Shown here: positions 33,901-45,688 of the stretch, piece by piece | Layout of the letters: each line of letters begins with the position of its first letter | Position numbering within the stretch: position 1 is the stretch's first letter | Assembly (NCBI GenBank): GCA_025331435.1 | Contig: JAIWNI010000048.1 | Coordinates: 124,001-188,000, forward strand | Length of the DNA: 64,000 bases | Reading direction: 5' to 3' | DNA from: Choanephora cucurbitarum | Lineage: Eukaryota; Mucoromycota; Mucoromycetes; Mucorales; Choanephoraceae | The notes under the pieces: generated by a model | The model's database searches: none | What the model was told of the DNA's origin: nothing | The model's input: only the letters and a program-made list of their open reading frames with translations | Made by a program: the position numbers and the translations under genes

Positions 33901-35022
33901 AGGATGCTTTGCTATGGTTGATTGTACTTTCTACTAGATTCTTTTTTTTTTGTGACAGTAGATTCATTGAGTATTTATATGGCTCTTTTTTTTTAAAAAA
34001 CAATTTGAAACAAACAACTAAGGTTTAGAGTGTCATATGACTCTGTGTTAGAGCAAACTCCTAGTTCGGATAGATCAAGGTACGGAACAGGTAGGTACAG
34101 TAAACGATTGTGGGAATTTCACTGAAAGTCCTTTTTTTTGTTATCCCAGTGCACATAGCCTACTCATCCAAATGCTCATGATGTTTTATCAGATTTGATA
34201 AAATCAATCTTCTCGAGATTTACCTGAGCTTAAATTTGCACAAAGATGATATTTCACCATTCGAGTCTATTTGATTGGCCTATCTGGTTTGATGTGGGGT
34301 TTCAAATTCATCCTATTCATACACTGAGCCAATGAGATAATTTTGACTTTTATCTCGTTTCTTTTTTCTGGGATTACATACTATAGACAGGTAGAGAGAG
34401 AAGAGGTATCAGGTTCATTTGTTTGGATTTAAAGGATGGGTTCGAGATACATAACAGTTTTAGATTTGTAGTCAACGCCTTGTTCTACATCCAGAGGACA
34501 GGTATACGTGGCGTTCGCTCATCCATAGTCTAATGAGTACAGTCAAGGTAGCACATATTAAGCTTGTTGCACAGCCAGATTGCTTCAAATTATGCAAGAT
34601 TTTGATCCTCGGATTTGATTGGCCGAAAACTGGATTTAACTTCTTTTCTCAAAATCTAAATCGACACATGTACACGGACTGGATCTTACTTCAAAAAAGC
34701 AAAGATATCAGTTAGAAAACACAGCTAATACTATCATTCGGTATACAAATGAAAGAAAAGAAAAATTAATACAGGCCATGTAAGTTTAAGAAAAGCTTAA
34801 AATGTGGGGTTTCCAAAAGATGGATTATGGCTATTATGCTAGTCGTCTTTTTTTAGCGGAGATATAACCAACGTTATATTCTTATTGGATATGGATTTTA
34901 TCATCTAATCTGTCAATGCAACTTTAGTAGATCTCATTTTTCTTTGTAAACAGTATAAAAGGCTATTTCAATTTTATTGTTTTTTTCTCTATCTTTATAC
35001 TTTTTCTTTATTTTTTTCTATA
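30937..35022. other. Large gene-poor spacer between divergent ERG5 and MET6
   Basis: About 4.1 kb without a supported gene. It contains an 8-bp triplet tandem (CTGTCCCT x3, 31281-31304), a 15-bp direct repeat (ACAATCAGCAATAGC at 32240-32254 and 32266-32280), many A/T homopolymers and short unsupported frames (32081-32311, 32475-32720, 34533-34715). Promoter elements for both flanking genes must lie at its ends. I saw no RNA gene or complete transposon. Confidence 0.45.
34954..34960 (+). promoter_or_regulatory. Probable TATA box of MET6
   Basis: TATAAAA 63 bp upstream of the MET6 start codon, followed by a long C/T-rich leader (about 34969-35022). Placement and context fit a strong TATA promoter for a highly expressed gene. 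Confidence 0.65.
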
Positions 35023-37338
35023 ATGGTTGTTGCTACTAACCTCGGTTTCCCTTACGTTGGCGCTAAGCGTGAACTCAAGAAGTCTGTTGAAGCCTACTGG
35101 TCAGGCAAGATTTCTGGTGATGAACTCAAGACTGCTTACCAAAAGATTCAAGAAGCCAACTGGAAGGTTCAAAAGGAACAAGGTATTGAGCACATTCCTT
35201 CTGGTGAATACACTTTGTACGATCGTGTCTTGGATACTGCTCACCAATTCAGCGTTATTCCTAAGCGTTACCAACATATCAAAGACCCTCTTCAACAATT
35301 CTTTGCTATGGGTCGTGGTCTTCAAAAGCCTGCTACTGAAACTACTGAAAAGGTCGATGTTCCTGCTCAAGAAATGAAGAAGTGGTTCGACACCAACTAC
35401 CACTTTATTGTTCCTGAATTTGAACCCAACCAAGAATTCAAACTTCAAAACCCTCGTGCTGTTGAACAATATAACTTTGCCAAGTCTCTCGGTATTGAAA
35501 CTCGTCCTGTTATTGTCGGTCCTGTCAGTTTCCTCTATCTCGGTAAGGCTGCTGAAGGTTTCGATGCCTTTGATACTCTCTCTCTCCTTCCTAAGGTTCT
35601 TCCTCTCTACATTGATCTCTTGAACCAACTTCAATCTGCTGGTGCTCAATGGGTCCAAATTGACGAACCTGCTCTTATCCTTGACTTGCCTGAACACGCT
35701 AAAAATGCCTTTGCTGAAGCTTACAAGACTATCAAGGCCTCTGTTTCCATCAAGACTTTGGTTGCTGCTTACTTTGGTCGCGTCGAAAACAATGTTGCTG
35801 GTCTCATTCCTCATGTTGACGCCATCCACCTTGATCTTGTCCGTGCTCCTCAAGAACTCGATGCTGTCTTGCCTCTCTTAAACAACTCTCAAGTCTTGTC
35901 TCTTGGTCTTGTCGATGGTCGTAACATTTGGATCAACAACATTGCTGAATCTCTCAAGTTGGCTGAAAAGGCTGTCTCTGCTCTCGGTAAGGACCGTGTC
36001 TTCATTGCTCCTTCTTGTTCTCTTGCCCACTCTCCTTACTCTACTGTCTTTGAAAAGAAGATTGGTGAAAAGAACCCTGAGCTTTTGAGCTGGTTGGCTT
36101 TCTCTGTTGAAAAGGCTAAGGAAATCGCTACCATTGCTTCTGCCATCAACAACGGTGCTGACTCTGTCAAGGAAGCTCTCGATGCTAATGCTGCCGCTAT
36201 TGAATCTCGTCGTACTTCTGCTCAAACCACTAACCCTGCTGTCCGTGACCGTGCTGCCAAGATTCCTGCTGAAGCCTGGAAGCGTCCTGATGAGTTCAAG
36301 GTCCGTCGTGAAGCTCAAGTCAAGAAGCTCAACTTGCCTCTCTTCCCTACCACCACCATTGGTTCTTTCCCTCAAACCAAGGAAATCCGTGTTACTCGTC
36401 AAAAGTTCAACAAGGGTGAGATATCTGCTGCTGACTACGATGCTTTCATTAAGAAGGAAATGAAGATGATGGTTGATTTCCAAGAAGAAGTTGGTTTGGA
36501 TGTCTTTGTTCATGGTGAACCCGAACGTAACGACATGGTTGAACACTTTGGTCACCTTCTTCACGGTTATGACTTCACTGAAAACGGTTGGGTTGTCTCT
36601 TACGGTTCTCGTTGTGTCAAGCCTCCTGTTATCTTTGGTGATGTCTCTCGCCGTGGTCCTATGACTGTTGATGAAACCGTCTACGCTCAATCTCTTACCA
36701 AGAAGCCTATGAAGGGTATGTTGACTGGTCCTGTTACCATGATGAAGTGGTCTTTTGTCCGTGATGATATTCCTCTCAAGGATGTCTGTGTTCAAATTGG
36801 TCTTGCTCTCCGTGATGAAGTTGTTGATCTTGAAGCTGCTGGTATTCCTTGTATCCAAGTTGATGAACCTGCTATTCGTGAAGGTCTTCCTATCCGCCGT
36901 GCTGACTGGGATGCTTACCTTGATTGGTCTGTTGCTTGTTTCCGTCTCTCTACTGCTGGTGTCCGCAACGAAACTCAAATCCACACTCACATGTGTTACT
37001 CTGACTTCAACGATATCTTTGATGCTATTGCCGCTTTGGATGCTGATGTGATCACTATTGAAAACTCCAAGTCTGATGAAAAGCTCCTCAAGATCTTCGA
37101 AGTCAAGAAGTACCCTAACGAAATTGGTCCTGGTACTTACGATATCCACTCTCCTCGTGTTCCCTCTGTTGATGAAATCAAGCAAAAGGTTGCCGATATG
37201 CTCAAGTACATTGAACACCAATACTTGTGGGTTAACCCTGACTGTGGTCTCAAGACTAGAGGCTGGGCTGAAACCAAGGCTGCTCTTATCAACATGGTTG
37301 AAGTTGCCAAGTACTACCGTTCTCAATACTCTGCTTAA
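35023..37338 (+). CDS. MET6: Cobalamin-independent methionine synthase (MetE)
   Basis: Transfers a methyl group from methyltetrahydropteroyl-polyglutamate to homocysteine, the last step of methionine synthesis, in the cytosol. A single uninterrupted exon encodes 771 residues, the usual size of fungal Met6. The N-terminal domain starts NLGFPYVGAKRELKKSVEAY; the C-terminal catalytic barrel starts near LPLFPTTTIGSFPQTKEIR. Zinc/homocysteine ligands by family comparison: His656 and Cys658 (HTHMCYSDF), Glu680 (ITIENSKSD) and Cys741 (NPDCGLKTRGW). Codon use is extremely biased (GGT, CTC, GCT, AAG), far stronger than in neighbours, indicating very high expression; this bias also creates long antisense reading frames that are not genes. 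Absence of introns is also typical of its strong expression here. Confidence 0.98.
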   Translation: MVVATNLGFPYVGAKRELKKSVEAYWSGKISGDELKTAYQKIQEANWKVQKEQGIEHIPSGEYTLYDRVLDTAHQFSVIPKRYQHIKDPLQQFFAMGRGLQKPATETTEKVDVPAQEMKKWFDTNYHFIVPEFEPNQEFKLQNPRAVEQYNFAKSLGIETRPVIVGPVSFLYLGKAAEGFDAFDTLSLLPKVLPLYIDLLNQLQSAGAQWVQIDEPALILDLPEHAKNAFAEAYKTIKASVSIKTLVAAYFGRVENNVAGLIPHVDAIHLDLVRAPQELDAVLPLLNNSQVLSLGLVDGRNIWINNIAESLKLAEKAVSALGKDRVFIAPSCSLAHSPYSTVFEKKIGEKNPELLSWLAFSVEKAKEIATIASAINNGADSVKEALDANAAAIESRRTSAQTTNPAVRDRAAKIPAEAWKRPDEFKVRREAQVKKLNLPLFPTTTIGSFPQTKEIRVTRQKFNKGEISAADYDAFIKKEMKMMVDFQEEVGLDVFVHGEPERNDMVEHFGHLLHGYDFTENGWVVSYGSRCVKPPVIFGDVSRRGPMTVDETVYAQSLTKKPMKGMLTGPVTMMKWSFVRDDIPLKDVCVQIGLALRDEVVDLEAAGIPCIQVDEPAIREGLPIRRADWDAYLDWSVACFRLSTAGVRNETQIHTHMCYSDFNDIFDAIAALDADVITIENSKSDEKLLKIFEVKKYPNEIGPGTYDIHSPRVPSVDEIKQKVADMLKYIEHQYLWVNPDCGLKTRGWAETKAALINMVEVAKYYRSQYSA

Positions 37339-37503
37339 TTTTCATCTCCAATGCTCTTATGTAAATAGTTCAACACTACTTTAGATATCCTTCTTTTTCT
37401 TTGTAAAAAGTTCAACACTGTAAAATACTATATTTATAATAAAAATCGTTTTGTTTATTGAATCTCTTAAAAAAAAAGTCTTTATTATCAAGTATTATTA
37501 ATA

Positions 37504-38475
<972 letters not shown>

Positions 38476-39168
38476 TTTCACTCAATCTGTAGATGCAAGA
38501 GAAAGAGAAAGAGAGAAAAAAGAAAGCAAAAGACCTTTTTTTTTAACTTTGAGCAGGATTAGCATTTTAACTGCCGCTAGAAAGTTGTAAGAGCTTGCGT
38601 GCCAGTTGCTTTGTATAAAAACACCTCTTCTTTTGTTGTTGCATACATATACAGATGAGTAGACTAAAGCTTTTTTTTTTTATTAATTTATCGTGCACTC
38701 AGCATTTGTTGATATGCCGTCTGTAAAACGGTCTTACGAATCGCAGATAACAAAAAGCTGAAAAAAGGTACCAGGGCAGGCGCAGACTTTTTGAATTAAA
38801 AAACAACAACAACGACAACAATAGCATCAAAGTGAGCTCTTTGAACGGTAGACTGCTTATTACTACAAGCCAATCAACTCACTAAGAGTGAATTTCATAC
38901 ATGTCTGGCGAATACATCTACAACGTTCCAAAGTGCTTTATTTGTCAATCATACTTTCTTTTTACTATCATTAATGCTAAATGTTTAGATCCATTTTGTT
39001 TTTTACTACTCCTTTATTTTTAATGCATAATGACTATCATATGCAGGCAAGGAACATCTCTGGTTGCATCTTTGTACCTGAAGTAATTTAATGAAGATCA
39101 ACAAAAAGTATTATTGCTTTTGGAGGAAGGAAAGCTTATTTATTTGATTATTCATATATATCCTGAGC
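38476..39168. other. Spacer between YPT6 and the septin gene
   Basis: AT-rich with A/T runs. It serves as the promoter/leader of YPT6 and the 3' region of the septin gene, both on the minus strand. No other gene seen. Confidence 0.45.
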
Positions 39169-41090
39169 CTAAGCGTCAGTCAATTGAGCTTGCGAAAGTC
39201 TTGCTTCTAGACTTCTTAGTGCTTCTTCTTTACTCAAAAGCTCAGCTCTCTTTTCTTGAATTTCTCTTTGAACTTTTAATTCAATCTCACGTAACTGACA
39301 AACAGAAGAAGTCAGACATTTTTGGCTTTCGAATTCTCTATTACACACTTACTTTCTCTTCTTCTTTTCGCAAGTGCTCTTCTTTCAAACGCATACTTTG
39401 GTTGCTCATGTCATCCAAACTAATAGCAGCATCCCTGTATATATCTCTTAGTCAAACGATCATACCATACATGGGAAAACATCTTCTTACTCTTGATCTC
39501 CTCCATGAACTGTACGACTCAGTTTTTCTGTACGATAATTTTCGTACAAAATATCGTGTGTGATTTCTTTCAAATCTTGAAGATGAGAGCTAGATTGTAC
39601 TTAAAATAAGCAATCGTGTATACAGAAAGGAAATTAATGAAAGATAAGTCTTACCTCAATAGTGCAGATCTCAAGCGACCGAAATCAGAATGACGAGGAT
39701 TGTCAACTAGTGAAAAACAAGCATGTTGAGAATAAAATGTCAGGGCTAGATAACATACTTAATCTACCTTCAACTGATCCCCAAGGATAACTTCTTCCAC
39801 GAACAGCTCGACCGTTGATAATGATTTCTTCATCGCTACCGATAATGGAGAAAGGTAAAAGAGCCTAATCACATCAGACCATTGTCAGAAATGATGAAAT
39901 ACATAGCGGTCCTTTGATTACTTTACTCTTAATTCGCTATTTTCTTCAATTGTGTCTTCATCATCTTCTTCTACATCGTAAGGGAAGTTGTAGATGCGGA
40001 TATTATAATGATCAATGTCTTCCATGATCTGTATAACTCAGAGTCAGTGCTTGATTTCGTCCTTGTGCTAGACAACTTACCCTTTTCTTAAAGTCTTTAA
40101 GCTCTTGTGGGGTTAAAGAATCAGCACGTCCAATTACAGGAATCACATTTACACGAGGACTTAGACGACGCATCAACTCTATATCAATCTCACGAAGTCT
40201 ATTGTATGACGAGGTGTTAAGGACATTCATGGTTGCAAAGCCTACAATAACTTACGCATGGCCAGTAGGAGAGACAAAATACAACAAGGCATGAACACGA
40301 TTATCACGGAAGCGAGGATTTCGTTTGATTCTAGATTCTTCAGCCAATATATCATCGTACTGCGTTTCAAGATAGCCTGCAATTTCTTGAAAGCTAACTT
40401 ACATGTCAGAGTCATGTTACTGATTATTGCCTATCGCCTACCTTTTTTCGTTATCAATGTTATCTCCAAAACCAGGTGTATCTACAATTGTTAAGGAGAT
40501 TCTATAAACGAGGGAGAAAGAAAGGGAGGAAACAAAGAAGAAGATTAGTCGTCTGTTGTCTAGGAGACAAGTAAGGGAACAGCAGGAGAGAATTCTGTCT
40601 CCCAATCGCTCTCTTTATATTTGAGAAGGCGGTAATGGAGTCTTTCTCCTTTTTTCCAAAAAAAAAACTATCAAGCTCACCTAACACCATCTTCATCCAA
40701 TTCTGTAGATAGACTATTAGAATTGCACAAGATAAAAATAAAGCTGATATACTACTCTACCTACTGATACAGGCTTAATCGCAACACCTTCCTCAATATG
40801 AGCTTCTTCAGGATTGTCACAAACTTTCTTTGGTAAGACATCGGCATCGCAAAGTGTATTGACAAACGTAGTACGACCGGTACCAGATGCACCTAAATAG
40901 GTAGGTTTAGCTTTCCAGCTATCATATCTTTTTTTTTTGTAACTTGCCTACAACCATCAAAGTAAATTGAAATCCTTTCTTTACGTTCTTTCTACGTCCT
41001 CCTAATCTCTTTTTTTTAAAGAAAAAATCAATCAAAGGTTAGGTTCTATGCTCCACAGAAAAACCCATAGAAATCATTTACATGAGCCAT
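39169..41090 (-). CDS. CDC11: Septin, Cdc11/Spn3 type
   Basis: Septins polymerise into filaments at septa and growth sites. About ten exons read from ATG at 41090 (exon 1 is nine bases, MAH) to the stop at 39169. Visible segments in order: [21 protein letters not shown]-loop [25 protein letters not shown] (G3), [57 protein letters not shown] (G4), [44 protein letters not shown], then [20 protein letters not shown]. The tail is a coiled coil of Glu/Lys/Leu helices ending [15 protein letters not shown]. Arg replaces the usual P-loop Lys, as it also does in yeast Cdc11, which supports the subgroup. The intron entering the P-loop uses a GC donor (40947-40946). The septin call is certain; Cdc11 subgroup likely. 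Confidence 0.9.
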
Positions 41091-41405
41091 TGTAAATTCT
41101 ACAAACAATTAAATTAAAAAAAAAAAAAGAAAGAGAGAAATGAAAGTAACTATGTATCTTTAAATTCGAGTTAAAAAAACAGGAGAAAAAAGGAGGCAAG
41201 CATTTACATGAAAGCAAGCAACATTTGTATCATTGCAAATCATTCGACAACTTATTTAGTTGCTCCCTTTAGTATTCTCTCTCTTGCTTCTTTTTAGTCC
41301 CAATTGCTCCTATAATCGAAACGATAGTTTAGATTCGTCAATCTTCATTTGCTCTTTTACTAAAGAAAAAGAAAGAGATACTCTCTTTCTCTCTCTTTTA
41401 TTTTT
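41091..41405. other. Septin/PPR spacer
   Basis: Contains A-rich runs (41114-41131) and a TCTCTCTTTCTCTCTC tract near 41380-41400. Probably septin promoter and the 3' end of the PPR-like gene. A gene was not seen. Confidence 0.45.
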
Positions 41406-42536
41406 TTATTGTTTTGGTTTATAATGTTCTAAAGTATTTATACTTGATTCATCAGCAATGCCACTAATTAATCCTTCTTGTACAAGACTTTCTGCCGTTG
41501 ATATATCCTTTGATTTTAAGACACATGTGAGATAGTTGTTAAAATCTTCCACAGGCAATTTCAATTCAGGTTGTTTGAGTTTAATTGTATTCCAAATCAT
41601 ATTGGCTCTTGTAAAATATTCATGGTCTAAACATACTTTTAGCACGATAGACACACTATCAGCATTGAACATGGTTGGTTCGATGGTATCCCAGATTTCT
41701 AATGTAGTCGAACCGTCATTGATCGCACTATAAGCTTCCATTAACTGATTCAATAGGCGTATATCAGGATCCAGATAGACATCCATTCGCAACAGTTTAT
41801 GTAATCTTTCAAGAACAAAGCCGTCTTTCTGTTCTGTACATGCCTTTAGCATATTCAAATACATATCTGATGTAGGTTGGATCTCCAAACGACGCATATC
41901 ATTAAATAGAGTCAAGGCCGTTAATAAAGAAGGTTGTGAATCGCCTTCGATATTATTCAGAATAGCATCATCTCCATCTTCTACCGTGTATGCATATAAT
42001 GGCTCTGCTTCTGCATCAAACGAATGAAGATTTTCTACTATTGGCATATGAGTCAAAGATTGAATCATGGCACTATAGGTATCTGCATCTAGTCTAAACT
42101 GCTTCGTTTTTGCCAAATCTTTGCTTTCGTAGTCGCGCAGCTCGTAATATATATCCATTGCATCCTCATAAAATCCATCATTAATATAGGCTAGCATAAG
42201 TTGACTATAGGTCTCTACGTCTGCACGGACAGTAGTTTGAGAACGAAAAATGCTATCGTATAGCTTTTGTGCTTGTGATGACCTCCCTTCCAAAGCAAGT
42301 TCTTTTAGCAAACTGTTGTAGCTCGTAGTCGTCTTTGTTTCTATTCTGTCAAGCACAGGTAGAATGGCATCTCCATGCTTGGTTTCGGGCAAAGCTGTCA
42401 AACAGGAAGCAGGCGAAGAATAGAAAGATCGCGCTCTGTGACTGAACAGAAGAGAAGTGGGCGATGCCAAACTTCTTTGAGGTACTTTATGTCGTCTTAA
42501 ACTAGAAATGAGTCCCAAATAGTATCGACTTGCCAT
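41406..42536 (-). CDS. Mitochondrial PPR-like helical-repeat protein
   Basis: A single exon of 376 residues. The first ~45 residues are Arg/Ser-rich and basic without acidic residues (MASRYYLGLISSLRRHKVPQ, then SLASPTSLLFSHRARSFYSS), a good mitochondrial presequence with a likely cleavage near RARSFYSS. The rest consists of tandem helix pairs typical of pentatricopeptide repeats: TTSYNSLLKELALEGRSSQA, DVETYSQLMLAYINDGFYED, DADTYSAMIQSLTH, SDMYLNMLKACTEQKDGF and RLLNQLMEAYSAINDGSTT. PPR proteins bind organellar RNA and act in its processing, stability or translation. The exact target cannot be assigned. Start is the first ATG and gives the presequence directly. Confidence 0.82.
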   Translation of the reverse strand: MASRYYLGLISSLRRHKVPQRSLASPTSLLFSHRARSFYSSPASCLTALPETKHGDAILPVLDRIETKTTTSYNSLLKELALEGRSSQAQKLYDSIFRSQTTVRADVETYSQLMLAYINDGFYEDAMDIYYELRDYESKDLAKTKQFRLDADTYSAMIQSLTHMPIVENLHSFDAEAEPLYAYTVEDGDDAILNNIEGDSQPSLLTALTLFNDMRRLEIQPTSDMYLNMLKACTEQKDGFVLERLHKLLRMDVYLDPDIRLLNQLMEAYSAINDGSTTLEIWDTIEPTMFNADSVSIVLKVCLDHEYFTRANMIWNTIKLKQPELKLPVEDFNNYLTCVLKSKDISTAESLVQEGLISGIADESSINTLEHYKPKQ

Positions 42537-42792
42537 CTTTTTCTTATTTAGGAATCGTAATGTAAGAAGAAAAATGTCAAAAGCATAAGAAAAAATAAGC
42601 GACCCCGGAGGAAGCCTATGTGATATCGGAGTTCAGACAACTTGACATGAATCTACAAGCGGTAGTTTGATGAAAGAAACAAATAGACTTGATGAAGCGA
42701 CAGACATTAATAGAGGCAGCCTATTTTAGTCAATGATATTGCGTTTGTTTTAGTATCTGTTAATGCAGAAAAAAGGACATATCTCTTTAGAA
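42537..42792. other. 5' flank of the PPR-like gene
   Basis: Short promoter-like interval before a decayed mobile element. No gene seen. Confidence 0.4.
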
Positions 42793-44300
42793 CATGAACT
42801 CGCAACTATTATTGAACAATTCTGTAATTCTATTGACTCTCAAAAGAGATAGACAGCAGCCAATTCTGCGATTGATTTCGATTGGGACGATATTAGTGAT
42901 GATGAGTCATTTCTTTCTGAAGGCGACGAAGAGCTTACTAAAGCAGACGCCATTGATTATACTGGATCTTCACGCAAAGTGCAAGAGGAGTTGAGCAAAG
43001 TCTCTTTTGAAGGCACCAAATTCAATAGCCTCGAAGAACTTCACGAGAAGGCTCAAGAATTGGGCAATCAATTTAATTGCCTCATCATCACCTTTAAAAG
43101 TAGCAAAAAAGCACTACATCACTCTTTAATGCAGACATAAAGGTATCTGATGCAAGGCTAGAAAAAAAGATTTTGAAGATAAAAAAGGAAGAAACTGATA
43201 GTAAAGCTTAAGATATGTTTTGCCATAAAATGCAAGTTCACGAAGGACCTATTCCTTTACCTGCTGCTCATCAACATTGGTGTATCACTTGATACAATGA
43301 AAGAGATAATATATTCTATATATTGTCAAACAAATACTCAACTGTAGTATCAAATAGTTGCGATAATTACTGACCGTGCTGTTGAGAGTAAAAGAAAGGC
43401 TTCAGAACAACAACAGGCAACTGTTGTTCGTCCCCAAGCTCGACTTCAGAGACTACGCAGTCTAACAAACGAGCCACAATCTCAGCACGAGATGACCGGT
43501 TTAGATGATGAACTGAAGGCGCTGTTTGAGAAGCATGCTGACAATCGTCAGATTGAGAGTGTTCTTCTTTCTCCTGTAGTCTACAGTACCAAAAGTAGGC
43601 CCAAAAATACCACCAGAGAGAAGATTGGCTTGGTACGCGAGTTGAAGAATTTCGCTCTCAGGCAAACAAGAAAGAGGCAAAGGTAATCAAATGCATTCGA
43701 AGGAAACGTTTTCAGCAAAAGAACTTAATTGTCTGCTATAACCGAACCCGTTGTTCCCTTGCCTAAAGGATTAAACAACAGTCAAGTGATTGTGCATTTT
43801 AACCCAAAATCTGATGGAAATTGTGGTTACAGGGCCATCTCTTATGCATCGTATAACGATGAAAGTCTGTTTGAAGTTATCAAGAAATAAGATGCTCTTT
43901 CTAATTGAGACATAAAGATGTGTTTTACAAGTATGTCTTTGGAAGTTCCCCCGATTCCAGCAAAGTTCTCTCAAGCACTTATGGAAGTACTGAGCAAAGA
44001 CTAAGCAGCAAAGTTGATGTCTTTACCGCAGACGATTGGCCTCAGTTCCTTGAAATGGTTCAGATAGTATCTGATACCCTCAATAGGTTAATCGTTTGTC
44101 ACATACCAAACAATAAAAACACTCTTTTCGTTCCTTACTTCTCCTCTCCTCCAACTGCCTATTCCATTGCATTGCAATAGTGTAACAGTCGTTTTCATAT
44201 TGTACACCTGAAACCTAATCAAGACCAAGGTGGTCACGTACATACCCTGGCCACTCTTTTAGCTGCAAGCGATTCTCTATAATTGATTTCTTTCTCCTAG
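42793..44300 (+). mobile_element. Decayed MULE-type transposon relic with FAR1-like and OTU-like segments
   Basis: The protein signal is interrupted by stops and frame changes. Near 42835-43130 one frame reads AANSAIDFDWDDISDDESFL, then FEGTKFNSLEELHEKAQELG, a FAR1-like N-terminal DNA-binding start seen in fungal Mutator-like elements. Around 43220-43300 is IPLPAAHQHWCIT. Positions 43492-43686 read MTGLDDELKALFEKHADNRQ, and 43740-43890 read FNPKSDGNCGYRAISYASYN, the Asp-Gly-Asn-Cys motif of OTU-like cysteine proteases. The central DDE transposase is missing. Broken reading frames make it non-functional. No terminal inverted repeats or target duplications were recognised, so the limits are approximate. 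Confidence 0.65.
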
Positions 44301-44585
44301 AATAAAATGTTATAACCATTGTGCATCATGCTAAGAGTCTAAAGAAATATTTGCGCAACTTTTTTCTGCACCAAAAGCTATTTTCTCGATTCAAGTTATC
44401 AAAAATGTTATATCTTTATTGGTTGAAATAGACGGATATCAGTCTAGAAATAGAATGTTCGTGCGCAATGTTGGTGCATGATACTCTACTCAGAAAAAAG
44501 TTGGATGGGTAAATCCAGATTATCTGCTAAATACGCATGTATTGTATAAACAAAAAACTTTCGATTAACTATAGACGTGGATATA
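44301..44585. other. Spacer after the MULE relic
   Basis: AT-rich; may contain more of the decayed element. No gene seen. Confidence 0.35.
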
Positions 44586-44793
44586 TTATTGCGTTTGAGT
44601 AGTTTTATCGTCCTTCTTTGCGGCTTCCATGGATGCTTTCAAAGCCTTTAGCTGTTCGGCTTCCTATAATAGATATATATTAGACTAAAAAAAAAGAAAA
44701 AGAAAAGCAAGACTATCTGACCTTTTGGCGAATGTACTGGTCTTCAGCAGCCTTCTCTCTTGAGGCAAATAACTTTGAGTCGGAGGGGTTCAT
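44586..44793 (-). CDS. IF1-like mitochondrial ATPase-inhibitor family peptide (49 aa)
   Basis: Two exons (44793-44722 and 44663-44586) join to 49 residues: MNPSDSKLFASREKAAEDQY, IRQKEAEQLKALKASMEAAK, ending KDDKTTQTQ. The core FxxREKAxEDxYIRQxEAExLKAL matches the IF1/INH1 family, whose long helix blocks ATP hydrolysis by the F1 motor at low pH. A mitochondrial presequence is not visible in these exons; a TATA-like TATAATATAAAG lies about 50-60 bases upstream, which argues that this ATG is the real start. It may be a non-imported paralogue, or an upstream exon may have been missed. The gene is too short for usual length cut-offs but has a clean splice, family motif and stop. Confidence 0.7.
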
Positions 44794-45688
44794 ATCAATA
44801 AGTGAGAAAATAAAAGCAATGAAAAATTAGTCAAGAGGAAATCATCTTTATATTATAAAAGGTTTTCGATGACGTATAACACAATAGAGTAGATTTTGAG
44901 TCAGTCGGAATATATAGAAAAATTATGCGGGTGGAACAGATTGATCAGCTATTTTCTTGTAAGCTCTGTAGATTGTTAGAGCATTAGCCAAAATCGATTC
45001 GCAGCATCAATGAAAAGATTTTCTGATTCCTATTATTCTGTGGGTAAGCCTGATTTTGCCAGTACGAGATTGAGAGGATTGTTGTTTTCAAAATCTGGGA
45101 TGACTAACTACTAACTCTTTATCCTCAAGCTTATTTAGCCTGGTTGATTCGCACACCAGAACTTGCCTGTCCTTTGAGAAGGAAATATCATTGAATGAAA
45201 CGGATTTTTTTAATATCAAGAAAGCTACCATAGTATATCTCCTTCTGTTAGGACATATTCAAACACTTAGAAAAGGTAATACAAGTGCAATTTGAACAAT
45301 TGATAATAAAAGTTCTTAAACGTTTGTGATTTGGTTGACTGATATAACAAATGGTAGCAGTTCTAGATGAACATAGTTCATTTGCAGTCTGACCAATAGA
45401 TGCCAGAAGCATTTGTTTCCAGAATGATCTTCCTTCTAGCAAGCTAAAACGAACCAATCAGTGATGAGCATAGATACAATTGAAATGAGCCAAAAATAGA
45501 AACTTGTACGCGTAGCTCAGCTTACGTTTGACGCATAACTTTCCGTCTTGCCCGATGCATTGCGGCCCAATCAGCACTATCACATTGTCCGAATTAAGTA
45601 GCCGACAACAATGATTTTATAAATTCCAACTTCCATTTTTCTGATATCCTTTTACTCTTTTCATACACAATTTATATAGATTTACAAA
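44794..45688. other. Intergenic region with a coding-like fragment
   Basis: Includes the IF1-like promoter (44794-44900). A minus-strand open stretch at 45457-45248 (SLLEGRSFWKQMLLASIGQT, then ELCSSRTATICYISQPNHKR) looks protein-like but is isolated and lacks a start context, so it may be a mobile-element fragment. The MIX17 leader lies at 45640-45688. Confidence 0.4.

Noticed and set aside
35878..37326. 482-codon antisense reading frame inside MET6, plus others on both strands (for example 35101-35853)
   Set aside because: Shadows of the extreme codon bias of MET6. They lack introns, promoters, and recognisable domains and overlap a certain gene end to end.
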